From assembly GCF_000730385.1 (NCBI RefSeq), contig NZ_CP008849.1:2418001-2482000 (forward strand): 64,000 nucleotides of DNA, written 5' to 3'. Under the pieces are notes generated by a model. The model ran no database searches, was not told where the DNA came from, and saw nothing but the letters and a program-made list of their open reading frames with translations. This document shows positions 36,818 to 44,673 of this stretch, piece after piece. The position numbers and the translations under genes are program-made. How positions within the stretch are numbered: the first letter of the stretch is position 1; each line of letters begins with the position of its first letter. This DNA is from Alteromonas australica (GTDB lineage Bacteria; Pseudomonadota; Gammaproteobacteria; Enterobacterales; Alteromonadaceae).

Positions 36818-36833
36818 TCCCAATTAATGGCGC
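36807..36833. terminator. Inverted repeat shared by the hemN and modC ends
   Basis: GCGCCATT and AATGGCGC form an 8-bp stem around an 11-base loop. Both stop codons lie in or beside it, so each convergent gene supplies one arm. No T run follows in either direction, so its strength as a bidirectional terminator is doubtful. Confidence 0.4.
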
Positions 36834-37930
36834 AACAGTTTAAACCTTGCCGTGACTTTCATTCCTGGTGCAAGCTTTAGCTTTTCAAAAGAGAGCACGC
36901 TGATATGGGTTATCAGTGTTTGCGTGCCTTGGCTGCCAGCCCCATCAATGATCGCCAGTGTAACCGTCACGCTGCTTGCAGATGCATTTTTGGGATGCGC
37001 GACATCCACGATTTCACAAGGTAACGCATTTATAATACTGGTTTGCCACTGGTGAGAGTCGGTAAGGGTGTCTATGCTAACTTCGTTGGCAGGTACCGTT
37101 AAGCGAACGGTATTACCTGGCGTGGTACTGATAAACAGCGCATCAGGTATCTCAGCGTAAATCCAATGGTTACCTAACTGAACGCGCTTAAATGGGTAGG
37201 GAAAGCCCTGATCGTTAGGTATTAGCTGCCCCTCCAACACCGAAAACGTCACGAATTCTTCGCCCTCATCGTTGCTTTCATTTGACGCTGCGTTTCTGTT
37301 GATGTGATTAATCACGTCTTTCGTGTTTCCAGAAAAAGCCAACGCGCCCCTATCAATCAATAGAATTTCATCAGTGAAAACGGCCAAGTCATTTAAATCG
37401 TGAGACACTAAAATACAGCGCATTTGATTGGCATGACAAAATTGACGAATAAACGCCAACACAGACCGACGTAACCTCCCGTCTAACGCACTGATAGACT
37501 CATCGAGTAACAATACATTTGGCGCGTTAAGTAGAGCCCTAGCGAGCGCTACACGCTGAGCTTCACCACCAGAAAGCGTCTGAATAGGTTTATCGAGTAA
37601 ATGCGCACACTCACAGCCTTTCACAACTTCTTCGAAGTTGACTGTATTATTACCTGCATATTCCTGTGCTAACGCTAAATTACCCCTAACATTGAGATGA
37701 GGAAACAACATAGGCTGTTGAAACACAATACCGACTTTTGTTTCTTTTTCAGTTGGTAACGCTAGCTGCCAATTGACAGTAACGTGGGCGTTTTTTTCAA
37801 AGCCCGCCAACGCCCGTAATAGCGAACTTTTGCCAGCCCCAGATGGCCCAGTCACACCGACTATAGTGGCGTGTAAAGACAGTTCGGCACGAAGCGAGAT
37901 GCGCGTACTTAACGAGACGACAAATTCCAA
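36824..37930 (-). CDS. modC: Molybdate ABC transporter ATP-binding protein
   Basis: The ATPase of molybdate uptake, 368 residues. It has Walker A GPSGAGKSS near 29, Q-loop VFQQPMLFPH near 70, signature LSGGEAQRVALARALL near 120 and Walker B VLLLDESISALD near 141. The C-terminal third carries Mop/TOBE-like segments that bind oxyanions and regulate ModC. Its start overlaps the modB end by 22 bases. Confidence 0.93.
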   Translation of the reverse strand: MEFVVSLSTRISLRAELSLHATIVGVTGPSGAGKSSLLRALAGFEKNAHVTVNWQLALPTEKETKVGIVFQQPMLFPHLNVRGNLALAQEYAGNNTVNFEEVVKGCECAHLLDKPIQTLSGGEAQRVALARALLNAPNVLLLDESISALDGRLRRSVLAFIRQFCHANQMRCILVSHDLNDLAVFTDEILLIDRGALAFSGNTKDVINHINRNAASNESNDEGEEFVTFSVLEGQLIPNDQGFPYPFKRVQLGNHWIYAEIPDALFISTTPGNTVRLTVPANEVSIDTLTDSHQWQTSIINALPCEIVDVAHPKNASASSVTVTLAIIDGAGSQGTQTLITHISVLSFEKLKLAPGMKVTARFKLLRH

Positions 37931-38607
37931 CCTAGCCCCCCTTTGCCGCTAAAACGATAGAGTAAAACTAAAAGCGAAAACGAAAAAAGGAGTAGCGCCA
38001 TGGAAAGTAGATGGGCTTGCTCGTATTCAAGCGCCTCAACCTGTTCGTAAAGTGAAATAGACAATACTTGCGTTTCGCCGGGGATATTCCCGCCAATCAT
38101 TAATACCACCCCAAATTCACCTATGGTATGGGCGAAACTAAGCCCAAATGCCACCAAAGCTGGCGCTCTACAAAGGGGAAGCACCACCTTTATAAAAGTA
38201 TGAAAACGATTCAAACCCAAGGATTGTGAAACTTCTAAATAACGGCTATCCAACTGCACAAACCCTCCATAAAGTGGCTGCAAAGCAAAAGGAAAAGAGT
38301 AAATAATCGAGCCCAACACCAACCCCTCAAAGCTAAATGCCAGCGTTTCTCCAGTCATGGACACCCACACTTCCCCGACTGGGCTTTGAGGAGAGAAAGC
38401 CACCAAAAGATAAAATCCCAAAACCGTAGGCGGCAAAACGAGAGGCAATGAAAATATCGCTAGCACAAACGGTTTAAAGGCACTCTGCCACCGAGATAAA
38501 CGCCACGCCATTGGCGTCACAATGAGCATAAGCAAAACACTAGTAACAAGTGCCAACTTTAAAGTAAGTGCCACGGCGGCAATGGTAGACTCATCCATGC
38601 CCATCAT
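37909..38607 (-). CDS. modB: Molybdate ABC transporter permease
   Basis: A 232-residue inner-membrane permease with about five or six transmembrane segments. LPLVLPPTVLGFYLL and LPLCRAPALVAFGLSFAHTIGEFGVVL (the EAA-type loop contacting ModC) are characteristic. It overlaps modA by four bases and modC by 22, so the three are coupled. Confidence 0.94.
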   Translation of the reverse strand: MMGMDESTIAAVALTLKLALVTSVLLMLIVTPMAWRLSRWQSAFKPFVLAIFSLPLVLPPTVLGFYLLVAFSPQSPVGEVWVSMTGETLAFSFEGLVLGSIIYSFPFALQPLYGGFVQLDSRYLEVSQSLGLNRFHTFIKVVLPLCRAPALVAFGLSFAHTIGEFGVVLMIGGNIPGETQVLSISLYEQVEALEYEQAHLLSMALLLFSFSLLVLLYRFSGKGGLGWNLSSR

Positions 38608-39476
38608 TCGCTTATCGCTCTCTGCACAGGAAGCACTGGTTTATAACCAAGCTCCACCAGCTTTTCTTGGACACCCACAGATAAAACGTAATCCACAAAA
38701 GCCTTTACCCTTTCATGCTTGCTTCTGTGGGTGTCTAGCTTTGTGTGGGTGTCCAGCTTTGTGTGGGTGTCCAGCTTTGTGTGGGTGTCCAGCTTTTCCT
38801 GCGAGTGAGGTGTTAAAATTGCCAAGCTTTGAACAATTGGGGAATATACGTTGTCTGGCACCAGCACTGAGGGTGCGCTGTTTTTAACTAGGGAATACGC
38901 GACCAATGCAGCCCCTACATTTTTAGTAGTAAAAAATTGATAAGTTTGCTGAACGTTCTTACCCATGACTAAGCTAGGTTTAATATCATCCCACAACCCT
39001 AGGTTAACTAAAGCCTGCTGCGCCGCTACGCCATAGGGGGCGAGCTTTGGGTTAGCAATAGCTAGACGGTGCTGTTCTAGTAACGTATTTACATTTTCGT
39101 CAGTAAGCCCGTTTTCAATGATTGCATGGTCATGCGTTACAAAAGCGAGCCTTCCTTGAGCGTATGGAACGACGTCACTTTCTGAAATTCGACCGGCATC
39201 GATTAAAGCTCGAGGCCTTTGCGTGTCCGCAGAGAAAAAAACATCAAAGTTGGCGCCATGAATAATTTGCGCGTACAAGGTGCCGCTCGATGAAATGGTA
39301 ATAGATAATTTTTCACCCGTCTGATGAGAATACTCATCAACAATATTTTTTAATGGTGCAGCAAAATTTGCGGCGACGGCTAAGCGAATGGTGTCTTCTG
39401 CCCACGCGTAGGGACTTCCAATCAAGAGAAACAAAACTGCACTTAATAGACGAAGAGACATCTTAATTTTAGACAT
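38604..39476 (-). CDS. modA: Molybdate-binding protein ModA with internal KLDTHT repeats
   Basis: The periplasmic molybdate receptor. A signal peptide ending SPYAWA supports a start at MSKIKMSLRLL (39476) or five codons later; longer GTG-started frames into moaE are less likely. RLAVAANFAAPLKNI, ISSSGTLYAQIIHGANFDVFFSAD and the final VQEKLVELGYKP are normal ModA. Between the last strand and the terminal helix is an insertion of four six-residue repeats (KLDTHT three times, then KLDTHR), coded by an 18-bp tandem repeat that shares a 14-nt core with nearby REP-like palindromes. It makes the protein about 25 residues longer than usual; binding residues are unaffected by eye. Confidence 0.92.
   Translation of the reverse strand: MSKIKMSLRLLSAVLFLLIGSPYAWAEDTIRLAVAANFAAPLKNIVDEYSHQTGEKLSITISSSGTLYAQIIHGANFDVFFSADTQRPRALIDAGRISESDVVPYAQGRLAFVTHDHAIIENGLTDENVNTLLEQHRLAIANPKLAPYGVAAQQALVNLGLWDDIKPSLVMGKNVQQTYQFFTTKNVGAALVAYSLVKNSAPSVLVPDNVYSPIVQSLAILTPHSQEKLDTHTKLDTHTKLDTHTKLDTHRSKHERVKAFVDYVLSVGVQEKLVELGYKPVLPVQRAISE
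38667..38795. repeat. REP-like inverted pair and 18-bp tandem repeat inside modA
   Basis: On the plus strand, TTGGACACCCACAGA (from 38667) faces TCTGTGGGTGTC (38724-38735) as a perfect 12-bp inverted repeat over a 42-base loop. The right arm begins four 18-bp units (38724-38741, 38742-38759, 38760-38777, 38778-38795); the last three are identical. The unit contains TGGACACCCACACA on the minus strand, identical to the arm of the palindrome before the RAYT gene. Confidence 0.9.
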
Positions 39477-39508
39477 CAGTGCTGCCAGAAAGCGTCCAAG
39501 GCGCCTCA

Positions 39509-39976
39509 CTATTTTAACCACTTAAGTGCGGCATCATCATCGGAGGCTTTTGGTTTAACCCAAATGGATTCTCCCTGGTTAAGCTCTTTTTTCCATAAAG
39601 GAACAGATTGCTTAAGCATATCCATTAAAAAGCTTGCGCCATCGAAGGCGGCTTGCCGATGCGCAGCTGCACATCCAACCCAAACAATTTGTTCGTCGTT
39701 GAGCAAGCGCCCCACTCTGTGCACAACCCCTGCACTACGCAAAGAAAACCGGAGACTCGTCTCTTGTACTAACTTTTCCAGCGCCGCCTGAGTCATTTCT
39801 GGATAATGTTCTAACTCAATACCCTCTATACGGCCAGATTGATTGTTATCTCTCACCAAGCCAGTAAAGGTCACTATGGCACCCACATTGCCTTTATGAT
39901 TGGTATCAGCGTCTTTTCTCAATCGTTCAAACAAGGTTTCTTGACTGAAGTCATGAACTTGGATTTCTGCAAACAT
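39509..39976 (-). CDS. moaE: Molybdopterin synthase catalytic subunit MoaE
   Basis: The large subunit that transfers sulfur from MoaD thiocarboxylate to precursor Z. The 155 residues show GAIVTFTGLVRDNN near 32, ELEHYPEMTQAALEKL near 53, HRVGRLLNDEQIVWVG near 85 and the catalytic lysine region VPLWKKEL near 128. moaD ends seven bases upstream; modA follows on the same strand, tying cofactor synthesis to molybdate uptake. Confidence 0.95.
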   Translation of the reverse strand: MFAEIQVHDFSQETLFERLRKDADTNHKGNVGAIVTFTGLVRDNNQSGRIEGIELEHYPEMTQAALEKLVQETSLRFSLRSAGVVHRVGRLLNDEQIVWVGCAAAHRQAAFDGASFLMDMLKQSVPLWKKELNQGESIWVKPKASDDDAALKWLK

Positions 39977-39983
39977 ACTTTAA

Positions 39984-40232
39984 TTACCCCCCCGTCACCG
40001 GAGGGAAAAAAGCAACTTCATCCCCATCACAAAGCACCATATCCTTTTCACACAGTTGGTGGTTACAAGCGGTCAGTACACTGGTATCTAGCGCTAATGA
40101 CCAATTTTCATCGCGCTCTTGGAGTTTAGCCATAACACTCGCCACCGTGGCTTTTTCTTCAACGTCTAGTTCTAAGCTCGGCGTTTTAGTAATTTCTCGT
40201 GTTTGAGCGAATGTCTTTATCGTAATTTTCAT
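39984..40232 (-). CDS. moaD: Molybdopterin synthase sulfur carrier MoaD
   Basis: A ubiquitin-fold sulfur carrier of 82 residues. It ends in the required Gly-Gly (EVAFFPPVTGG), which MoeB adenylates and which then carries the thiocarboxylate. KITIKTFAQTREI is the first strand. It lies between moaC (three-base gap) and moaE. Confidence 0.95.
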   Translation of the reverse strand: MKITIKTFAQTREITKTPSLELDVEEKATVASVMAKLQERDENWSLALDTSVLTACNHQLCEKDMVLCDGDEVAFFPPVTGG

Positions 40233-40235
40233 GCA

Positions 40236-40718
40236 TTATTCACTCGTATTTTGCCAATGACCTGTTTTCCCACCGACTTTTTCAAGTACTTTCACACCTT
40301 CAATATGCATGGCGGGGTCAATTGCTTTACACATGTCGAATAAGGTTAATAACGCAATATTTACTCCTGTCAACGCTTCCATCTCCACCCCAGTTTTTCC
40401 GCTCAGTTTACAAAAGCACGTGGCTTTTATGCGCCCATTTTCGGGTTCAACCTGAAACCCAATATCCACTTTTGATAATGCGAGCGGATGGCATAGCGGG
40501 ATCAAGTCAGCGCATCGCTTTGCGCCTTGGATACCAGCAACTCTAGCAACAGCGAAGACATCACCTTTCGCGATTTTAGCGTCGCTAATTTGAGTCAACA
40601 CAGAAGCATTTGTATAAAGATACCCTTCTGCGGTGGCTTGTCGCACGGTGGTCGCTTTTTCACTCACGTCCACCATATTGGCCTCACCACCCGTATTTAA
40701 ATGGCTAAAGGTACTCAT
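40236..40718 (-). CDS. moaC: Cyclic pyranopterin monophosphate synthase MoaC
   Basis: Acts with MoaA to form cyclic pyranopterin from GTP. Conserved features in its 160 residues: NMVDVSEKATTVRQATAEG near 15, KRCADLIPLCHPLALSKVD near 65 and GVEMEALTGVNIALLTLFDMCKA near 110 with a following lysine. It overlaps moaB by four bases. MoaA itself is not in the window. Confidence 0.95.
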   Translation of the reverse strand: MSTFSHLNTGGEANMVDVSEKATTVRQATAEGYLYTNASVLTQISDAKIAKGDVFAVARVAGIQGAKRCADLIPLCHPLALSKVDIGFQVEPENGRIKATCFCKLSGKTGVEMEALTGVNIALLTLFDMCKAIDPAMHIEGVKVLEKVGGKTGHWQNTSE

Positions 40719-41221
40719 GACTGTACCAAGTGTTTAACGAAGTTACATGGTTTGAAATCTGCATTTAACTGACTTGAGATTATCTTCTCCCATGCGGTTT
40801 TACAGGCCCCCGTAGAGCCGGGTAGGCAAAAAATAACCGTGTCGTTTGCAAACCCCGCGATAGCCCTAGACTGAATCGTCGAGGTGCCTATTTCCTGATA
40901 ACTGATATGGCGAAATAATTCACCGAACCCTGGTACTTCTTTATCAAAAAGTACACTGATGGCCTCGGGCGTGGAATCTCTGTGTGTAAAGCCTGTGCCA
41001 CCCGTAATAAGAATGACTTGAATGTTTTTGTTTGCTATCCATTGAGACACTATGGCACGTTGCTGATAGATATCGTCTTTCACTAACGCTCTATCTTCTA
41101 ATACATGCCCTTCTTGTGAAAGCGCGTTATGCAGATAGTCACCTGACTTATCGGTTTCCAGTGTTCGGGTGTCTGAAATAGTAAGGACGGCGATGTTTAG
41201 CGGCTGGCTAACGGAAGACAT
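40715..41221 (-). CDS. moaB: Molybdenum cofactor biosynthesis protein MoaB
   Basis: A MogA/MoaB-fold protein (168 residues) related to the molybdopterin adenylyltransferases. ITGGTGFTHRDSTPEAI near 75 and IFCLPGSTGACKTAWEKI near 130 are the fold's pterin-binding loops. It is the first gene of the seven-gene moaBCDE-modABC operon; the 124-base gap to moeB must contain divergent promoters. No ModE-type palindrome or Moco riboswitch was recognised there. Confidence 0.93.
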   Translation of the reverse strand: MSSVSQPLNIAVLTISDTRTLETDKSGDYLHNALSQEGHVLEDRALVKDDIYQQRAIVSQWIANKNIQVILITGGTGFTHRDSTPEAISVLFDKEVPGFGELFRHISYQEIGTSTIQSRAIAGFANDTVIFCLPGSTGACKTAWEKIISSQLNADFKPCNFVKHLVQS

Positions 41222-41345
41222 ATAAAATCCTAAATTGCTGTGCGACTATGGCGCTAGTTTGGTAAAGTACGCGCATAATTTTGTTATTGGTTAACACTTT
41301 ATAAGGGTGCACACCATGAATTCAACAATAATCTTGTCATAACCT

Positions 41346-42089
41346 ATGCCTAAGATGCTTTCAACCACACAAGCCTTGCGCTACAACCGTCATATTGTGC
41401 TTCCGCAAGTTGACCTTGATGGACAAGAAAAGCTGGTGAACGCCCACATTGTGATAATAGGCTTAGGCGGCCTAGGCAACGCTGCCGCAAGCAGTTTGTG
41501 CGCTAGTGGAGTGGGTAAACTAACGTTGCTAGACTTTGACGACATAGAGCATCATAACCTTCCAAGGCAAACTTTATTCAATGATAAAGACGTAGGCAAG
41601 CCAAAAGTGCTAGCGGCAAAAGACAAGCTGGCGCAAATGAACAGTGATTGCCAGATAATGACGGTTGATGCCCCCATTAGCGAGCAGCATCTAGACTTGA
41701 TAAAGCATGCAGATGTTGTGCTAGATTGCACTGACAACAGCGATGCTCGCAAACTCATCAACAAGCTTTGTTATACCGCCCACACGCCTTTAATTAGTGG
41801 CGCCGCCATAAGGTTTGAAGGGCAATTATTTGTTGCATTACCTGGTACGAGTTGCTGCTACAATTGTTTTCAGCGGTTGTTCTCGTCCCCCCAACTAAGT
41901 TGTGTTGAAGCGGGCATATTTTCCCCTGTGGTTAATATCATTGGAACATACCAATCCTTGTACGCTATGCAAGTCATCATGGGCGTGGGCGATTTACCGT
42001 TAAACACCTTAATGACCTTCGATGGGTTGTCTCATGAATGGCAGAAATGGGCGTTACCAGAAGGCACTCACTGTCATTTATGCAAGTAA
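41346..42089 (+). CDS. moeB: Molybdopterin-synthase adenylyltransferase MoeB
   Basis: An E1-like enzyme that adenylates the MoaD C-terminus. Its 247 residues include RYNRHIVLPQVDLDGQEKL, the nucleotide-binding GLGGLGNAAASSLCASGVG near 39, DNSDARKLINKLCY, and the zinc cysteines in CCYNC near 173 and HCHLC at the end. It could also serve ThiS. Divergent from the moa-mod operon. Confidence 0.93.
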   Translation: MPKMLSTTQALRYNRHIVLPQVDLDGQEKLVNAHIVIIGLGGLGNAAASSLCASGVGKLTLLDFDDIEHHNLPRQTLFNDKDVGKPKVLAAKDKLAQMNSDCQIMTVDAPISEQHLDLIKHADVVLDCTDNSDARKLINKLCYTAHTPLISGAAIRFEGQLFVALPGTSCCYNCFQRLFSSPQLSCVEAGIFSPVVNIIGTYQSLYAMQVIMGVGDLPLNTLMTFDGLSHEWQKWALPEGTHCHLCK

Positions 42090-42161
42090 ACTCCCTGTTA
42101 TAAAGCAATAATGATCACGAAGAATTAGAACTAAGAAATTGCAAAAATAAGAGGATCAATC

Positions 42162-43283
42162 ATGACTACAGAGGTTGTGAAATCACATCTCGTCGTTGCG
42201 CAAAATGCGTCGGGGCGAAACATGAATGTGCCCATTTACCGAATGAAAGGCGCTCGCCCTGGCCCTACCGTTTATATTCAAAGCTCTATCCATGGCGCAG
42301 AAGTACAAGGAAATGTGGTTATATATCACCTGATACAGCGTTTAAAAAATATGGATATATGTGGCGAGATTATATTGGTTCCCAACTGCAACCCAATTGG
42401 CACCAATATCAAGGCCGGAGAATATACGCTCGGTAGATTCGACCCGGTAAATGGCACAAATTGGAACAGAGGCTATTTTTATGACAAGGGAAGTGTTGAA
42501 ACCTTTGCTAATACAGTAACCCCTGAAGAGTCCATAGCTGGTATTAAGCAACGCTTTCGTCAACATCTTACAAACGCCATAAACGAGAAATTGGCCGAGC
42601 CTTGGGGACTGGGTTTAGCCCAGCAATTAAATCTGAAACTGCAGCAGTTGGCAGTGAATGCAGATTATGTATTAGATTTACATAATGGCCCTGTATCCAC
42701 CCGTCATATTTATATTCCAGAATACGCAAAGGATAGTGCAGCATTATTTAATATTCCCCATTGCATATTCATTCCTAACATATTTGCCGGCGCACTAGAT
42801 GAGGCCACGTTTTGCCCTTGGTGGACGCTTCAAGAGCACGTAAAAAGTCGATTAGACAGAGATGTTTCATTTGACGTTGAAGCTTTCACCTTAGAAATGG
42901 GTAGTCAGGAAGTCATCAACTTTAGTGAAGGAGCGATTGATGCGGCTAGCATAATCAGCTACCTCAATGCAAAAGGCGCTTTTTATCAATGCGACGTGAA
43001 ACCCGAAAGCATGCAAAGAATTGGCGTCAACTTACGGGACTATAAAACTTTGTTCACCGATTGGGGGGGAATGGTTGAGTATTTAGCGAAACCAGGCCAT
43101 GCAATTACAAAAGGTCAACCATTGGCGCAAATTCTCAATATTGATGATTTAGACAACAATAATGGCAGTAAACTGTTAAATGCTCCTTGCGACCTTATCC
43201 CCATCCTGCATTTCCCATCCGCATCCGTGTTAAGTGGAACCCAATTGTACAAGGTATTTACCAATTACTACTCAATTACCTAG
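42162..43283 (+). CDS. Succinylglutamate desuccinylase/aspartoacylase-family protein
   Basis: A 373-residue zinc hydrolase-fold protein of the M14-like AstE/AspA group. SSIHGAEVQGNVV near 48 supplies the His and Glu zinc ligands, and DLHNGPVSTRH near 173 the third histidine; ALTLEMGSQ-like AFTLEMGSQEVINF near 245 holds the probable catalytic glutamate. The natural amide substrate is unknown. AGAGG lies before the start. A REP-like palindrome lies 15 bases after the stop. Confidence 0.88.
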   Translation: MTTEVVKSHLVVAQNASGRNMNVPIYRMKGARPGPTVYIQSSIHGAEVQGNVVIYHLIQRLKNMDICGEIILVPNCNPIGTNIKAGEYTLGRFDPVNGTNWNRGYFYDKGSVETFANTVTPEESIAGIKQRFRQHLTNAINEKLAEPWGLGLAQQLNLKLQQLAVNADYVLDLHNGPVSTRHIYIPEYAKDSAALFNIPHCIFIPNIFAGALDEATFCPWWTLQEHVKSRLDRDVSFDVEAFTLEMGSQEVINFSEGAIDAASIISYLNAKGAFYQCDVKPESMQRIGVNLRDYKTLFTDWGGMVEYLAKPGHAITKGQPLAQILNIDDLDNNNGSKLLNAPCDLIPILHFPSASVLSGTQLYKVFTNYYSIT

Positions 43284-43297
43284 CAAATAACAGAACC

Positions 43298-43329
43298 TTG
43301 GACACCCACACATTTTAGTGGGTGTCCAA
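43298..43329. repeat. REP-like palindrome left of the RAYT gene
   Basis: Perfect 12-bp arms TTGGACACCCAC and GTGGGTGTCCAA enclose the 8-base loop ACATTTTA. It could also act as a transcript end for the preceding gene, though no T run follows. Confidence 0.88.
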
Positions 43330-43405
43330 CCTTTGAAGTTCACACCTCGAATTTCTTGTATTATTTCAAAATCCATTCCTTTGGACAGTTTCACAGAGCG
43401 TTAAT

Positions 43406-44380
43406 ATGTCTCACTATCATAAGCCTTATAATTTTGAGCCAGTGCCTACTATGCCTCTTCCACGCAAGCAGCTAATTAATCTCGATAATACAACGTACTA
43501 CCACTGTATATCACGATGCGTGCGGCGTGCTTATTTATGTGGAAAAGACAGTAGGTCAGGGAAAAGTTATGAACATAGGAAACAGTGGGTAGAGAACCGG
43601 AGCCTTACCCTATCCTCTATTTACGCTATTGACGTCTGCGCTTATGCGGTGATGTCTAACCATACCCATTTAGTATTGAACGCGAATAAAGCGCAAGCCC
43701 AGTCATGGAGTATAGAAGAAGTACTACATCGCTGGCACCGGTTACATAAAGGCACGTTTCTTACGAGGCAATTTGTGAACAAGTCAAAGAGGAAGCTACT
43801 GACTCAGCATCAGCTTGCCACCATTATGGAGACAGTCGAAATCTACCGTAAACGTCTATACGATATAAGTTGGTATATGAGACACCTAAATGAATATATT
43901 GCTCGACGTGCAAATAAAGAAGATGATTGCACTGGTCGCTTTTGGGAAGGACGATTTAAATCGCAAGCACTGTTGGACGAGGCGTCACTCTTAGCGTGTA
44001 TGGCTTATGTTGATTTAAACCCTATGCGAGCTGGCCTAGCTGACAAGCCAGAAGATTCTTTGCATACCAGTATAAGACGCAGGATCCTGGCGGCAAAGGT
44101 AGGTAAACAGGCAAAACGACTTGCACCATTCGTAGGTAGTCACTCAAAAAACATCAACCAGGGCATTCCCTTTTCATTAAGAGAATATCTATTACTGGTT
44201 GATTATATAGGCAGAAAAAATAGAGATAGTTCACCAATGAACACGCCAGAATATTGTGAGTCCATATTAGAAAGAACGGGGCTTTTGCAAGTCAATTGGT
44301 CAGAACTTGTATACGGTATCGAAAATAAATTTGCGTCTAACATAAGTTTACCTATTGCCATACGCAGGCTGGCGTCATAA
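43406..44380 (+). mobile_element. REP-associated tyrosine transposase (RAYT)
   Basis: A 324-residue HUH-type transposase of the IS200/TnpA-REP group. The metal-binding HUH motif is SNHTHLVLN near residue 86, and the nucleophilic tyrosine is in MAYVDLNPMRAG near 200; GRFWEGRFKSQALLDE just before is diagnostic. RAYTs are thought to move or maintain REP palindromes. Here the gene is flanked by such palindromes on both sides (32 bases left; 32 bases plus a degenerate copy right), a REPtron-like unit. It is single-copy in the window and intact. Confidence 0.92.
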
Positions 44381-44568
44381 AAACTCAAGTCCTAATCGGC
44401 GAGTATCTACTCTCAAATTAACTATCTCATACTCACTTCTAATGTCACCGTCAGGTAATTGTCCTCTATTTTTCGTAAAACCTCGGAATATCATGTTTAC
44501 AATACTGTTTTGTACATATGATGATCTGCAGGGTAATGATACCTTCTCGGTTTTCAAAACTTCCCGGT

Positions 44569-44603
44569 ATTGGACAGCCACCTTTTAAACCGGGTGTCTA
44601 GAT
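44569..44603. repeat. Degenerate REP-like palindrome
   Basis: TTGGACAGCCACC and, after seven bases, CCGGGTGTCTAG resemble the two arms of the flanking palindromes but no longer pair fully. It lies between the RAYT gene and the perfect right-hand copy. Confidence 0.55.
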
Positions 44604-44627
44604 TCAAAGTTTGTGATTTCTAAAGAA

Positions 44628-44659
44628 TTGGACATCCACCAATTTTGGTGGATGTCCAA
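44628..44659. repeat. REP-like palindrome right of the RAYT gene
   Basis: Perfect 13-bp arms TTGGACATCCACC and GGTGGATGTCCAA enclose AATTTT. Compared with the left copy both arms carry one compensating change (C to T, G to A), which keeps the pairing. Confidence 0.88.
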
Positions 44660-44673
44660 GTTTGGAAGGAAGG

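Noticed and set aside
38724..38795. Tandem repeat as a possible CRISPR array
   Set aside because: Units are 18 bp, contiguous without spacers, and in frame within modA.
38522..38887. Plus-strand frame with CGCPAL-type repeats opposite modA
   Set aside because: It is the antisense reading of the modA 18-bp repeats and has no ribosome site; modB and modA explain the sequence.
41222..41345. Moco riboswitch or ModE operator before moaB
   Set aside because: The 124-base gap is too short for a full Moco-type RNA and shows neither its conserved core nor the ModE palindrome.
44381..44568. Possible second small gene downstream of the RAYT
   Set aside because: Short frames on both strands have no ribosome site and overlap the REP-like repeats; none has a recognisable sequence.
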